Source of the DNA: Sophora flavescens
Taxonomy: Eukaryota; Streptophyta; Magnoliopsida; Fabales; Fabaceae
DNA: 64,000 nt
Reading direction: 5' to 3'
Assembly: GCA_030762895.1 (NCBI GenBank)
Contig: CM061062.1
Span: 233,481,879-233,545,878, forward strand
Shown here: piece after piece, positions 43,400 to 54,657 of the stretch
Numbering within the stretch: position 1 is the first letter of the stretch
Layout of the letters: every line of letters starts with the position of its first letter
Position numbers and translations under genes: made by a program
The notes under the pieces: model-generated
The model's database searches: none
The model's input: the letters and a program-made list of their open reading frames with translations, nothing else
Told to the model about the DNA's origin: nothing

Positions 43400-44089
43400 T
43401 GAAGTTGACACAGGCAAACACAAGAAAGGGGGGGTTGAATTGTATTTGTTAATAATTTTCGAAAACAACCTTTAAAACTATTTTTTCTCATAAGAAGATT
43501 AAATCAGAAGCAAGCATAAAGAAATAGATCCTTTTTAAAAAGCTTTAACAAAATCAATATCAAAACCCCTCAGTCAGTAAAAACAAATAAAGCCGTAAGA
43601 GTTTAGGGATAGAATATTCAGACAAGATGTTTTATCCTGGTTCACTCTCTTCCAACCAACCAAGAGTTACGTCTAGTCCCTTCTACTTGAAGGTTTTTCT
43701 CCGGTATTTTCCAAATAGATTACAACCAAGTATTCAACACCTCTCCAGGCTTACAAGTATTCCTTTCTTACCAAGCCTTTCCAGGCTCTAACTGTTACAA
43801 AGAGATTTAACTTATGATCTTCTTAACTCACTATGTGTGAGGAGGATATGAAAGTTTAAGATCAGTTGAATATTGCAACAATATTCAAACTAAAGAATAC
43901 AGACTCTTGCTCTTTAAAAGGAAATTATAATGAGTGATTATCGATTGACAAAGGGTGGTTCTTCAGAACTTGAGGTCTTCTATTTATTGCGACCTTCTTC
44001 TTCACTTGTATTTCTTCAACGATTATTTTGAATAGTTCCGTTCAAAGATAGCATTGAATGCATGATATTCGTTGTGACTGATAGCTAGA
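43400..44089 (-). mobile_element. SIRE LTR fragment, family C (LTR 3' part)
   Basis: tgaagttgacacaggc at its left end is the LTR 3' terminus in antisense; it closely follows 20018-20628. The LTR is cut at 44089 by the family A LTR of Sire5, so Sire5 inserted into it. Confidence 0.82.
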
Positions 44090-45731
44090 TGTTGTTTTGG
44101 CTTCAACGACTCCGAGGAAGGCGGGGGGGGTGTGAATTGAGTCTTCAATAAAATCTTTCCCTCTTAAAAACTTTTTCACAAAGCTTTATAAATCTTTTCA
44201 AATCAGAGTTGCGGATTTGTGTTCTCAGGATATTTTATAAAATCGATGAAGGGTTTTTACAAAATCTTGAATGGAAGGTGATGAGGATAAGAAAGATTAA
44301 TTCAGAATAGATTCAGGTTTAATAACTCAGTAATAACAAGATACAATTTATACAGATCAAGAACAAAAATTATACTTGAACTTTAAACATCAAAGTTGCA
44401 GGTTCTTGAATCATAAACAGAAATTAAAGGAGTTTGAGTTTAGAGATACTACACAACCAGATTTATCCTGGTTTAGTCACCACCACTGTGACATACATCC
44501 AGTCCCCACTCCACCTGTGGGATTTCACACACTAACACACAAGCTTTGCCAGGTAGCTTGATGAAAAAACCTTTACACAATAGAGCACTCCTTCACCTCG
44601 AGATACCACACTCTTGTGAAGAGCCTCAATGTTCAACCTTAGGGATACCTCACCGTAATCACTCAGAGAGACTCCCTCTCTCTTTACAATCGAAAAGTAA
44701 AACCAAAGTTGATTCCTAACTCTCAATAGTCAGATAAAACAAATTGAAGCACTTATGATTATTGAAACACTTTTTTCACAGTAAGCTCAATGAAGATGAT
44801 GAATGATATGTGTATCGTTATATTGTTATAATATTATTGTTTTTAAAGTGTTCATTTGATCCCTCTTTATATAGAAAACAAGTTATAGTCGTTGGGATCA
44901 ATCAAAACAGATTTGGATATGATTTAACAGAATCTGTTTTCTTGATTCTCGTTCTTGAGATAAGATTCTGATTGTTCTTGTAGAATTCGCGTTCATAAAA
45001 TAACGAGTCCATTTGGAAGAATAGCCACATCTATCTTAAAAAAAATAACCCCGTCCATATTGAAAAATTAAATAGCCACGTCCATCTTGAAAAATAAAAT
45101 AGCCGCGTCCATCTTAAAAACTAAAATAGCGCGTCCTCCAACTAGTGGATGAGCACTTGTATTACTTTAGTAGACGATAGCTTCTGCCACTTTAGTAGAC
45201 GTGCGCTTGTGTCACTTTAGTAGACGTGCGCTTGTGTCACTTTAGTAGACGTGAGCTTCTGCCACTTTCTTGGACGCCAGCTTTTACCACTGTTGGACGA
45301 GCGCTTCTATTATTCCTAGTGTTGGACGAGCGCTTATATTATTCAAGTGTTGGACGAGCGCTTATATTATTATTTCCAAAAATCATTTTCATTAACGAAA
45401 ACTTATTCCTTTTAATGCAGGTTATGAAAAATGATTTTCTTCATGCATCTTTATTAATTGAGCTATTTGTGAATAAGAGATTTCATCTCTTACAAATCAT
45501 CTAAGACTTAACACTAATTTCTTCGTTTAAGCTCTTGTCTAGATGATTCCTTGATCTTCGTCCTTTCTCTTTGATTCCTCCAAGTTCTTCCTTGAATATT
45601 CTCCTTTGATTGCTCACTGAACTTGTTGAATATTGCTTGATACCCGTCTTTACAATTTGACACTAAACACTTGCATACACATTAAGTTGTATTTGTCATA
45701 TATCAAAATCTCTCGGTCATTGAGTCTAACA
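44090..45731 (-). repeat. SIRE family A LTR (3' LTR of Sire5)
   Basis: In element sense TGTTAGACTCAATGACC to GCCAAAACAACA, 1642 bp. It matches the solo LTR at 8917-10603, including the tandem array (here 45129-45372) and a G-run (antisense poly-C) near 44124. A purine tract flanks its start. Confidence 0.9.
45129..45372 (-). repeat. Tandem array in SIRE family A LTR (second copy)
   Basis: Eight or nine units of 25-30 bp built on ggacgagcgctt / tagacgtgcgctt plus ctattatt or gtgtcactt. They are diverged from the units at 9301-9506, and the unit types are grouped (tagacg units in the middle, ggacgagcg units at 45290-45372). Confidence 0.85.
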
Positions 45732-46341
45732 ATCTCCCCCTTTTTGATTACGACAAACCTTTTAACAAATTATAAGCTCAGAATATAAGTGTAGCAGATG
45801 CTTAGTGTTTTGACAGATTTATATCATGGTATCAAAGCAGTCAGAGTAGAAGTATATCAGAGCAAAAAAAATATTAACAGAGTATTAATAGAGCATAATT
45901 TGATTTACTCCCTATTAATCATGTAAGCTGATAAACTCCTTAGCTCCCCCTCAACATATGCATGTATAATTTGTTATTATCCCCTTTCTCTATATCTTAC
46001 TTTTTCCTCCCCCTTTTGGCATCATCAAAAAGGTAAAGAAAAGAAACATTCAAAGCAATAGAGAAGGTAAGCATTTTAAACATTCAAACATATCATATGA
46101 AATTGTTCAAGATAGAGGGATAGGTTCAGGGAACATGAAAGTCCACTCCTGGGTTATCTTTGAGTTTATCAATGTCCTTTTCTAGCCCTTTTTATCCTTT
46201 CATTCACTTCAGCAATTGCAGCCATTTCAATTTCATGATTTGTCCCTTGCAAAAAAAAACATTAAGTTCTTTTTCCTCTTCTTTTTTGATTTTCTTTTGT
46301 TTCTTTAGAGATTAGATATAGGATTGATCGATTATGCCCAA
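45732..46341 (-). other. Sire5 3' untranslated region with two purine tracts
   Basis: Antisense purine tracts at 45732-45746 (aatctccccctttttg) and about 46008-46034 (cccccttttggcatcatc). No env-like gene is present here, unlike Sire2 and Sire4. Confidence 0.75.
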
Positions 46342-47469
46342 TTATCTTCTAATGAAAAAAAATCTTTCCTTGTTCAAGGGTTTGGTAAAGATATCAGCAA
46401 GTTGCTTAGTTGTATCAACATATTCAATCTCAATTTCTCTACTTTTTATGTGATCTCTAATGAAATGATGTCTGATTTCTATGTGTTTAGTTCTAGAGTG
46501 CATTATGGGATTCTTAGTTAGGTTAATTGCACTTGTATTGTCATATTTAATAGGAACTTGGTTTAGTTGCACACCATAATCAACTAATTGTTGTTTCATC
46601 CATAAAACATGTGCACAACAGCTACCAGTTGATACATATTCAGCCTCTGCAGTGGACAAAGCCACACTAGATTGTTTCTTACTGAACCATGATACTAATG
46701 AGTTTCCTAGTAAATGGCAAGTTCTACTAGTACTCTTTCTGTCTAGTTTACAACTAGCAAAATCAGAGTCTGAATAGCTAATTAACGTACATGTAGCTCC
46801 TTTGGGATACCACAATCCCATGTCTTTTGTTCCTAACAGATACTTAATTATCCTTTTAACTGCTGTTAAGTGTGATTCTTTTGGATTTACTTGATACCTA
46901 GCACACATGCATACACTAAACACGATATCTGGTCTACTAGCAGTAAGATAAAGTAGTGAGCCTATCATACCTCTGAATTTAGAAATATCAATAGGTTTAC
47001 CTTGCTCATCTTTGTCCAGATAACAGGAGATACTCATTGGAGTAGCCATCTCCTTAGCGTTTTCCATGCCAAACTTCTTGATCAACTCATTGCAGTACTT
47101 GGTTTGGCTAACAAAGATTCCATTTTCAGTTTGCTTTATTTGCAGTCCAAGGAAAAAGTTCAGCTCACCCATCATTGAGATTTCAAACTCACTCTGCATA
47201 AGACTTGCAAACTCTTTGCACAAATGCTCATTAGTGGCACCAAAAATTATATCATCCACATATATTTGTACAAGTAAAATGTTGTGTGCCTTTTTCTTAG
47301 TGAACAAAGTTGTGCCAACTTTACCTCTTTTAAATCCTTTTTCAATGAGAAAATTACTTAACCTTTCATACTAAGCTCTAGGAGCTTGCTTTAAGCCATA
47401 TAGTGCTTTAGACAGTTTATAAACATGGTTAAGCAATTCTTTATTCTCAAAACCAGGTGGTTGACATTC
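46342..47469 (-). pseudogene. pol: Sire5 RT second half and RNase H
   Basis: Starts at the fusion point with PPGFENKELLNHVYKL, ALYGLKQAPRA, then (after a TAG near 47372) the catalytic YVDDIIFGATNEHL and KYCNELIKKFGM. RNase H follows: GMIGSLLYLTASRPDI, YSDSDFASCKLDRKSTSR, SWFSKKQSSVALSTAEAEYV, YDNTSAINLTKNP, HIEIRHHFIRDH. The copia C-terminal TKPLNKERFFFIRR closes it near 46345. From 47307 to 46342 it is open and has the RNase H catalytic acidic residues, so it is the best preserved copia RNase H in the window. Upstream RT motifs and integrase are missing. Confidence 0.9.
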
Positions 47470-47611
47470 AACAATAATCTCATCATCAGTTACCTCATCA
47501 TCAATATCCACATGATTAGCCATGAGACAAAGGTTGGCTTATTCGTCATCGGATTCATCTGAAGAGTCCATATCATTGTCTTCCCATGCATTGTACGCTC
47601 TCCTTACTTTT
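47470..47611 (-). pseudogene. gag: Sire5 gag C-terminal piece fused to RT
   Basis: Minus strand: AYNAWEDNDMDSSDESDDE, a stop, then ANLCLMANHVDIDDEV and an acidic stretch, typical of SIRE gag just after the zinc knuckle. Within a few codons (about 47460-47470) it changes to RT sequence. The gag half upstream lies beyond Ath1, at 54658-55643. Confidence 0.8.
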
Positions 47612-49014
47612 TGATGAGTGTGATTTCACCTCATCTTTGTTTATCATTTTGCATGCATTTTCATATAGTTTAGGCATATTTAATTTGATTTTTGTTAGTT
47701 TTTATCTTGGAACGGGTAAGGCGGTTTTTGTGGTGTTGTTTTGCAGAAATTAAAGATTAAATGCTCAGGATCAACCATGATGGAGCTCGGATGAAGATAG
47801 GGCTTGAAAAGTGAAGAAAATGAGCCAAACAGAGCCCATCACATCCATCATCGAGCAAATCTGAAAGGAAAGAAGACAAAAGTCAGAATTGGTCACGGCC
47901 TAGCCGTGATGCCCATCACGGCCGTGACCTGTCAGCTGAGCCAGACCCCCATAAGTCAGAATCTGTCACGGCCTAGCCGTGATGAGCATCACGGCCGTGA
48001 CAGACCAATCACTGAAGACGCACCCAAGGCAGAATCTATCACGGCCTGGCCGTGATGACCGTCATGGCCGTGATGCATGTCACTTGGATCAGAAGCAACT
48101 GATTTGGATCTAATTTGTGTTAGATTGGGATTCAAACTTCCCAAATCTATAAATAAGGCATCTGATCCGAGGAAAAGAGAGGATTTTGGGTGCTACTCTT
48201 AGGCTATAATTTAGGATCTCTCTTTTTCTTCTCGTTCTTCTCATAGTTTTATTTTCATGTTATTTGTAACCAAGCTTGTCATCACCATGACAAGGCTTGA
48301 GTAGTAGTTTAATTTCTAGGGATTGGGGCTATGCCCAAGGTTGATCTATGTGATTAATTTGATGTTGTACCTTTATTGATTTCGATTTTGCTTTAGATCT
48401 GATTTCTAGTGTTTTCAATTACTCGTAAATTTGGTGGCCACTTGTTTGCGTGTCATAGACATTCTAAGGAGGAACCTAGCGGTGAACTTAGGTGTCGGAT
48501 CTATAGAATCAGACTTAGGACTTAAATCACGAGAGTTAGAAGCCGTCCTTCGAGGATTAACGAATTGTCACAAAACGCAAAGGGTCCAATCTAAATTCGA
48601 CTACCACGAGAGTAAGGGTTGGTTTAATTGGGCACTGTTTTTGTAACCCGAGAGGGAGCTTAAACTATTTGAGGATAAATTCGCCTTCAAGGCGATTTCG
48701 ATAATTAACAAAGGGTTAATCGATTTAGCAACGTAAACGATCTTGTTGGTAACCCAGATCCCTAGGAATCCATTTAGATCTGAAAAACCATAACTGTTTA
48801 CTTTATGTTTTATTTGATTCTGATTTTAAGTTATCTCTTAATTCAATTCTCAAATCCTTTTCAAAATCTTTTTATACAGTCCAGTTTTATCATTTAACAA
48901 TTTTTTACGATTTGAGATCACGGTCTCTGTGGGATCGATATCTTTTTATTACTTGGTGATAATCTGGTACACTTGCCGGATCGCACGTGCACTCGCACGA
49001 GGCCCGACACATCA
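47612..49014 (+). repeat. Ath1 5' LTR
   Basis: Three complete palindromic modules (47893-47928, 47966-48001, 48039-48074) lie upstream of a TATA-like ctataaataagg (about 48149). A fourth, near 47830-47855, is reduced to a remnant. Late part: ctctgtgggatcgatatc near 48926, a U5 hallmark of Athila/Tat LTRs. Confidence 0.93.
47893..48074 (+). repeat. Palindromic TCACGGCC..GGCCGTGA modules in Ath1 5' LTR
   Basis: Each 36-bp module is two palindromes back to back: tcacggcctagccgtgat, a 2-4 base spacer, then atcacggccgtgac. Module starts are 73 bp apart, and the sequence between modules is also repeated in part (agtcagaatctgtc). Confidence 0.92.
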
Positions 49015-49020
49015 AGTTTT

Positions 49021-49038
49021 TGGCGCCGTTACTAGGGA
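49021..49038 (+). promoter_or_regulatory. Ath1 primer-binding site, tRNA-Asp type
   Basis: tggcgccgttactaggga, six bases after the LTR. Athila/Tat elements usually have tggcgccgttgccgggga, complementary to tRNA-Asp; the second half is changed here. Confidence 0.82.
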
Positions 49039-49156
49039 CTGTGCTTTTTCGAATCTCAATTTTATTTTTAAATTAATTTTTCTGGACCTTTTCTTTTTAG
49101 TTATTTAATTTTTATAATTTTTTTTCCTTCTAGAGTATCTATCTCTATGTGTTTTT

Positions 49157-50458
49157 ATGCAAAAATCCCTAAGTCTTGGAGACCTTACTGAGGTTGACCT
49201 CGAAATCGAGAGGACCTTCCATAGACGTAGGAGACTACAAAGAGAGAGAGAGAGGTTGAGTCCCATTCCACTCATGGCAAATCAACCGGAAACGAAACCA
49301 TTGAAGGACTACGCAGCCCCAAATGCGAGGGGTTTGCGAACTGGGATTGCTAGGCCAAAGATCGAGGCGGAGAACTACACTATACCTCCTATGCTTATCA
49401 ACATGATTAGGAAACATCAATTCGGAGGACTGCCCTCGGAGGACCCGACTAACCACGTGGAGACATTCTTGGAGTTCACCGACGCAGTTAGAATTCATGG
49501 TGCCCCGGTTGATGCTATTCGCTTGCAGTTATTCCCCTCCTCTCTGACTGGAAAAGCGAAAGCTTGGCTAAAGCAAATACCTGCTAATACCTTGTCGACT
49601 GGGGACCAACTGGAGCAGGCGTTCTTGGAGAAATTATTTCCTCCATCCAAGACGGCCTACATACGAACCCAGATCACCGGCTTCTTCCAAAAAGACGGAG
49701 AATGCTTATTAGAAGCTTGGGATCGCTACAAGAGATTGCTGGAGTCTTGCCCACATCATGGACTCGAGAGGTGGTTATTATTGCACACCTTCTACAACGG
49801 ATTGGATTACTCTTCGAAGGTGTCACTTGATTCCGCAACTGGTGGAGCCTTTATGAATAGGCCTCTGACTGAGGCATTCAACATCATTGAAAACGTGGCC
49901 ACCAAATACCACCAATGGGGTTCAGAAAGAGGTAATAACCCAAAAACGATTTCGGTGGGTAAGTTCGAAATGAATAGCACTGATCTTATCATGTCTAAAA
50001 TTGACTCACTTATTAAACGTTTTGATCAGCTTGAAAGGGCTAATGTGAGTGCAATAGGTGCTACTAACATTGTTTGTGAGATTTGTGGAATGCAGGGTCA
50101 TGACATAATGGAGTTCCCACAGGGTATTGCTCATGGTTCCGGCACTTCGGGGGAACAAGTGAACTCTTGTCACAACTTCTACGACACGAACCCGAAGTTG
50201 CCAAACTATGTTCCTCAAAATGCTTACAACCAAGGAAGGAAGAACAACCCTTACCTCTCATACGGCAACTATAGCAACGCGCTAAACCACGAGTTCCAAG
50301 AGGGCCAAGGTAATAGGAAACCGCACCGGGGTATCCTCAGGTACAGAAATCTAAACTCAAGTCTTTATTGGAAGGTTTTGTTGAAACTCAGACAAAACAA
50401 AATGAAGAGTTTAGACAACAAGGCAGGGCAACGAGGCAATAAAAGAGCTAGCATCTAA
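49157..50458 (+). pseudogene. gag: Ath1 gag (Athila type)
   Basis: An open frame of 433 codons from Met 49157; a later Met (49274, MANQPETKPLKDY) is an equally likely start. It shows the Retrotrans_gag domain: YTIPPMLINMIRKHQFGGLPSEDPTNHVETFLEF (about residues 75-108), RLQLFPSSLTGKAKAWLKQIP, LEQAFLEKLFPPSKT, FYNGLDYSSKVSLDSATGGAFMNRP. A zinc-knuckle remnant CEICGMQGHDIMEF follows, whose last Cys is Phe. The C-terminus is frameshifted near 50330; in the other frame the expected SLLEGFVETQTKQNEEFRQQ continues, so gag and protease were once one frame. This gag could still be expressed in truncated form. Confidence 0.85.
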
Positions 50459-51479
50459 AGTAGATAATTTAGCCATCCATAAGAAGATGCTAGAAACTCC
50501 GATTGCCCAACAAGCCAGCACATACTCGAGACCTAAGGGTACATTCCCAGGGCAACCAGAAGCAAATGCCATTGAACATTGTAATGGCATACACTTGAGG
50601 GATGATAAGCTTAGGGTGGTTGAAAAAGACGTGGAACCAGAGGAGGACATGAGCGAAGATGAAGAGCCGGAACCAAAGTATGTCCCTCCACCACCGTACC
50701 AACCCCCAATACCCTTCCCACAAAGGTTGGTCAAGAAAAAGCTAGAAGATATAGAAACTAAAATGCCGCCTAAGCTGAAAGACCCATGTAGTTTCTCTAT
50801 CGCTTGCTCAATTGAAGAATTGCAAATAGACCAAGCCTTATGTGACTTAGGGGCTAGTGCGAGCTTGATGCCGCTCACTATCTTGGAAAGGTTGGGAACC
50901 AAAGAGTTGAGTCCATTCAAATTCTCCTTACAATTTGCGGATGGCTCAACTAGGACTCCTCTAGGCATACTAGAGAATGTTCCTGTAAAGGTAGGGAAAT
51001 TTTTCATCCCTACCGTTTTCCTGGTATTGGATATGAAAGGGAATTCTGAATTCCCCATCATTTTAGGAAGGCCATTCTTGGCCACTGCTGGAGCAATAAT
51101 AGACGTAAGGAATGGCAAACTCTCTCTAAATGTAGAGGAAGGGAGGGTAGATTTTCATTTGACTAACTTATATAACAACCCTCCTTTTGAGAGCCATGTG
51201 TGCAGGATCGATATAACGTCTCCAGTGGTAAAGGAAGAGCTCAACATGGAAGCAACCCTGAAGATTTGCATGACTGATGATGCACCAAATGGTGATGAAA
51301 TTGGAGTTGCTAATCATGTGGAAACAAAACTTCCGTCGGGAGAGAGTAAGGCCGGGAAGCTCCGAGTGAAAAGAGCGAAGCGGAAGCGCAATTGGCCATA
51401 TGAGCAGAATCGACTCTTCGAAGGAGTTCCATGGAAGAGAAGTGTTCCTGAACTTCTACGCCCAGTCGACCCCGGTTGA
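50459..51479 (+). pseudogene. pol: Ath1 protease region
   Basis: Open from before 50487 to 51479. The N-terminal part continues gag-like sequence (ELASKVDNLAIHKKMLETPI, then a Pro-rich and acidic linker with EPEEDMSEDEEPEPKYVPPPP). The Athila-type retropepsin follows: FSIACSIEELQIDQALCDLGASASLMP with a DLGAS active site (about residue 130), LQFADGSTRTPLGILENVPVKVG, and the second motif FPIILGRPFLATAGAIIDV. After a short tail (basic KLRVKRAKRKRNW) it stops at 51477. RT does not follow; noncoding repeats do. The protease domain itself looks undamaged, which is notable for an element without a polymerase. Confidence 0.87.
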
Positions 51480-53249
51480 TTGAAGGAAGTATGGTCAAGC
51501 TTACGACCGTAAACAAGCACTTCTTGGGAGGCAACCCAATTTTTATTTCCCTTTTCCATTTATTTTTGAATTTATCTCTTGAATAATTTGAGAAGATCAA
51601 GAGGAAAAAAATCATAAATTAATAGATTTGTCTAGTGTTTTCAGGATAAGAAGGAAGGAAGAGCAAGAAGGGCTGGGACAAATAAAGTCAAAAGACATCA
51701 CGCCCAGGCCGTGATAGTGGTCACGACCGTGATGAGCTAACCAAGAGCACCAGAAAGGATCACGGCCCAGCCATGATATCCATCACGGGCATGATGAGAA
51801 GGACCCTAAGATCAGAGAGCATCACGGCCTGGCCGTGATGCAGGTCACGGCCGTGACAGGCCAGCTCCTGAAGATCAGAATTGATCACGGCCTAGCCGTG
51901 ATGAGCCTCACGGTCGTGATACAATTTCCAACAAGTTTTTGACTGGCATGTGAGCCAACATCCCCTATCACCTCGGTGAGTTGTTCCAATTTTTCTCCTC
52001 TCTCCGACTTGATTATTTACATTGGGGACAATGTAAATTTTTAAGCTTGGGGTAGGGGTATTTTTGCAAATTTTGCATTTTCCATTTTGAATTTTTCATG
52101 TTGAATTCATATAGGCATAGTTTTGTATGATCACATTCTCTAGATTGCCCCTCACTTAGAATATGCATCCAATTGTGAGAACTTGGTGCCAAATAAATTG
52201 AGATGATCTTTTGATAGTTGATGATTAGCATGTGGTTCCTTATATTTGTGTTTCTCACTGATTTTTGAACTACTAAATGTAAGATTTTGAGCCAAAAAGT
52301 TGTACTCACTAAATCTACCCCATTCCTTATGATAGAGTGTTTTAATTCCTCTTGGATTGTATTTTCTAGAATTTGACTTGAAACCGTTTTGAAACTTCAA
52401 AATTTTTGAAAATATTTTTGAAAATGATTGAGGCACTAGGTATCTTTCTGGCCTTCTGAGCTTCGATTGATTAAATGTTACCCCTTAGTTGCCCAACTTT
52501 GAGCCGAAAAAGAATAAAATACTTTTCTTGGTACCTCGAAATACTTTGATGAATAATGCTTGGTATGACACCTTTTAAAGTATTACAAAAAGGGTAAAAA
52601 GGTAGTTTGAAAAAGTATGGGATGAGAAAGTTAGAAAATATTTCTCTTGTGCTGAAAATCTCCCCTTCTCCAGATAAATAAAATGAAATAAACACAAAAA
52701 AATGGAGAAGGTGATGACATAAGAAAGTGAGAAATAAAAATAAAAAAGAAAGAAAGGTGGAAAAATGAATCAAAGCCCAAAAAGGTATTTTAGAAGGTGT
52801 CATGTTTTGCAATGTTTGATAATTTGTCCAACCTTCTTGAAATTTCCTTTTCTTGATTTCCCCACCTAACAATTAATCCCATGGCCCCATTACAACCAAA
52901 GTAAAAGACCTCTTGATTCTTAAGTGTTCTCATTAATAAAGTAGAGATTTGGTTAATAGTCAAGCTTATGGTGGAATTCCTTCCTTGAGGAAATTGAGTG
53001 AATTGTCATATACCCTTGAACACTTGAGTAAGGTGAGAAGAGTGCCCGAATCAGTGAGAATACGAATCTAGGAAACCTAAGCTTCTAACTAGACTTGAAA
53101 TTGATTATCTCTTGGGGATTTATTTGAATATACCTGTCACTTGGATTGGTTTCTCGGGTTCTTGGTTCACTATCCATGCTCTGATTATTTATATCTTGTG
53201 GCCTTAGTGATTGCTTGAGGACAAGCAAAATCTTAAGCTTGGGGTGATT
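51480..53249 (+). other. Ath1 3' noncoding region
   Basis: 1.77 kb with no convincing gene where RT, RNase H and integrase would be expected. It contains four palindromic modules (51698-51920). A purine-rich aagcttggggtgattt (about 53235-53250) touches the 3' LTR as the polypurine tract; a second similar word, aagcttggggtaggggt, lies near 52042. Confidence 0.82.
51698..51920 (+). repeat. Four palindromic modules inside the Ath1 internal region
   Basis: Modules at 51698-51733, 51760-51795, 51822-51857 and 51885-51920, spaced 62-63 bp, of the same tcacggcc..ggccgtgat / tcacggccgtgac build as in the LTRs but with different spacers. Confidence 0.92.
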
Positions 53250-54652
53250 TGATGAATGTGATTTCACCTCATCTTTGTTGATCATTTTGCATGCATTTTC
53301 ATATAGTTTAGGCATATTTAATTTGATTTTTGTTAGTTTTTATCTTGGAACGGGTAAGGCGGTTTTTGTTGTGTTGTTTTGCAGAAATTAAAGATTAAAT
53401 GCTCAGGATCAACCATGATGGAGCTCGGATGAAGATAGGGCTTGAAAAGTGAATAAAATGAGCCAAACAGAGCCCATCACGGCCTAGCCGTGATGACCAT
53501 CACGGCCATGATCGACCAAAGCTGAAAGGAAAGAAGGCAAAAGTCAGAATTGGTCACGGCCGTGACCTGTCAACTGAGCCAGACCCCCATAAGTCAGAAT
53601 CTGTCACGGCCTAGCCGTGATGAGCATCACGGTCGTGACAGACCAATCACTGAAGACGCGCCCAAGGCAGAATCTATCATGGCCTGGCCGTGATGGTCGT
53701 CACGACCGTGACGCTTGTTACTTGGATCAGAAGCAACTGATTTGGATCTAATTTGTGTTAGATTGGGATTCAAACTTCCCAAATCTATAAATAAGGCATC
53801 TGATCAGAGGCAAAGAGAGGATTTTGGCTGCTACTCTTAGGCTATAATTTAGGATCTCTCTTCTTCTTCTCCTTCTTCTCATAGTTTTATTTTCATGTTA
53901 TTTGTAACCAAGCTTGTCATCACCATGACAAGGCTTGAGTAGTAGTTTAATTTCTAGGGATTGGGGCTATGCCCAAGGTTGATCTATGTTGTTAATTTGA
54001 TGTTGTACCTTTATTGATTTCGATTTTGCTTTAGATATGATTTCTAGTGTTTTCAATTACTTGTAAATTCGGTGGCCACTTGTTTGCGTGTCATAGACAT
54101 TCTAAGGAGGAACATAGCGGTGAACTTAGGTTTCGGATCTATAGAATCAGAATTAGGACTGAAATCATGAGAGTTAGAAGTCGTCCTTCGAGGATTAACG
54201 AATTGTCACAAAACGCAAAGGGTCCAATCTAAATTCGACTACCACGAGAGTAAGGGTTGGTTTAATTGGGCACGGTTTTTGTAACCCGAGAGGGAGCTTA
54301 AACTATTTGAAGATAAATTAGCCTTCAAGGCGATTTTGATAATTAACAAAGGGTTAATCGATTTAGCAACGTAAACGATCTTGTTGGTAACCCAAATCCC
54401 TAAGAATCCATTTAGATCTAAAAAACCATAATTGTTTACTTTCTGTTTTATTTGATTCGGATTTTAAGTTATCTCTTAATTCAACTATCAAATCCTTTTC
54501 AAAATCTTTTTATACAGTCCAGTTTTATCATTTAACAATTAGTTGCGATTTCAGATCACAGTCTCTGTGGGATCGATATCTTTTTATTACATGGCGACAA
54601 TCCGGTACACTTGTCGGATCGCACGTGCACTCGCACAAAGCACGACACATCA
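53250..54652 (+). repeat. Ath1 3' LTR
   Basis: Same ends and layout as the 5' LTR. Modules at 53477-53512, a half module at 53554-53566, then 53604-53639 and 53677-53712. It contains a module the 5' LTR has lost, and has lost half of one the 5' LTR keeps. Confidence 0.93.
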
Positions 54653-54657
54653 CTTTT

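Larger units (their letters stand above)
47612..54652 (+). mobile_element. Ath1: Athila-type gypsy element, gag-protease only, two LTRs
   Basis: LTRs 47612-49014 and 53250-54652 (each 1403 bp) begin TGATGA.TGTGATTTCACC and end GACACATCA. Perfect ctttt duplication at 47607-47611 and 54653-54657. PBS tggcgccgttactaggga (49021-49038) resembles the tRNA-Asp complement of Athila/Tat elements. The internal domain holds gag and protease but no RT, RNase H or integrase, so it is non-autonomous. LTRs differ by a few percent by eye, making it a recent layer of the nest. Confidence 0.93.

Noticed and set aside
48431..48646. Open frame in the Ath1 5' LTR and its counterpart at 54047-54232
   Set aside because: The two LTR copies encode different peptides through frame changes, so no conserved product.
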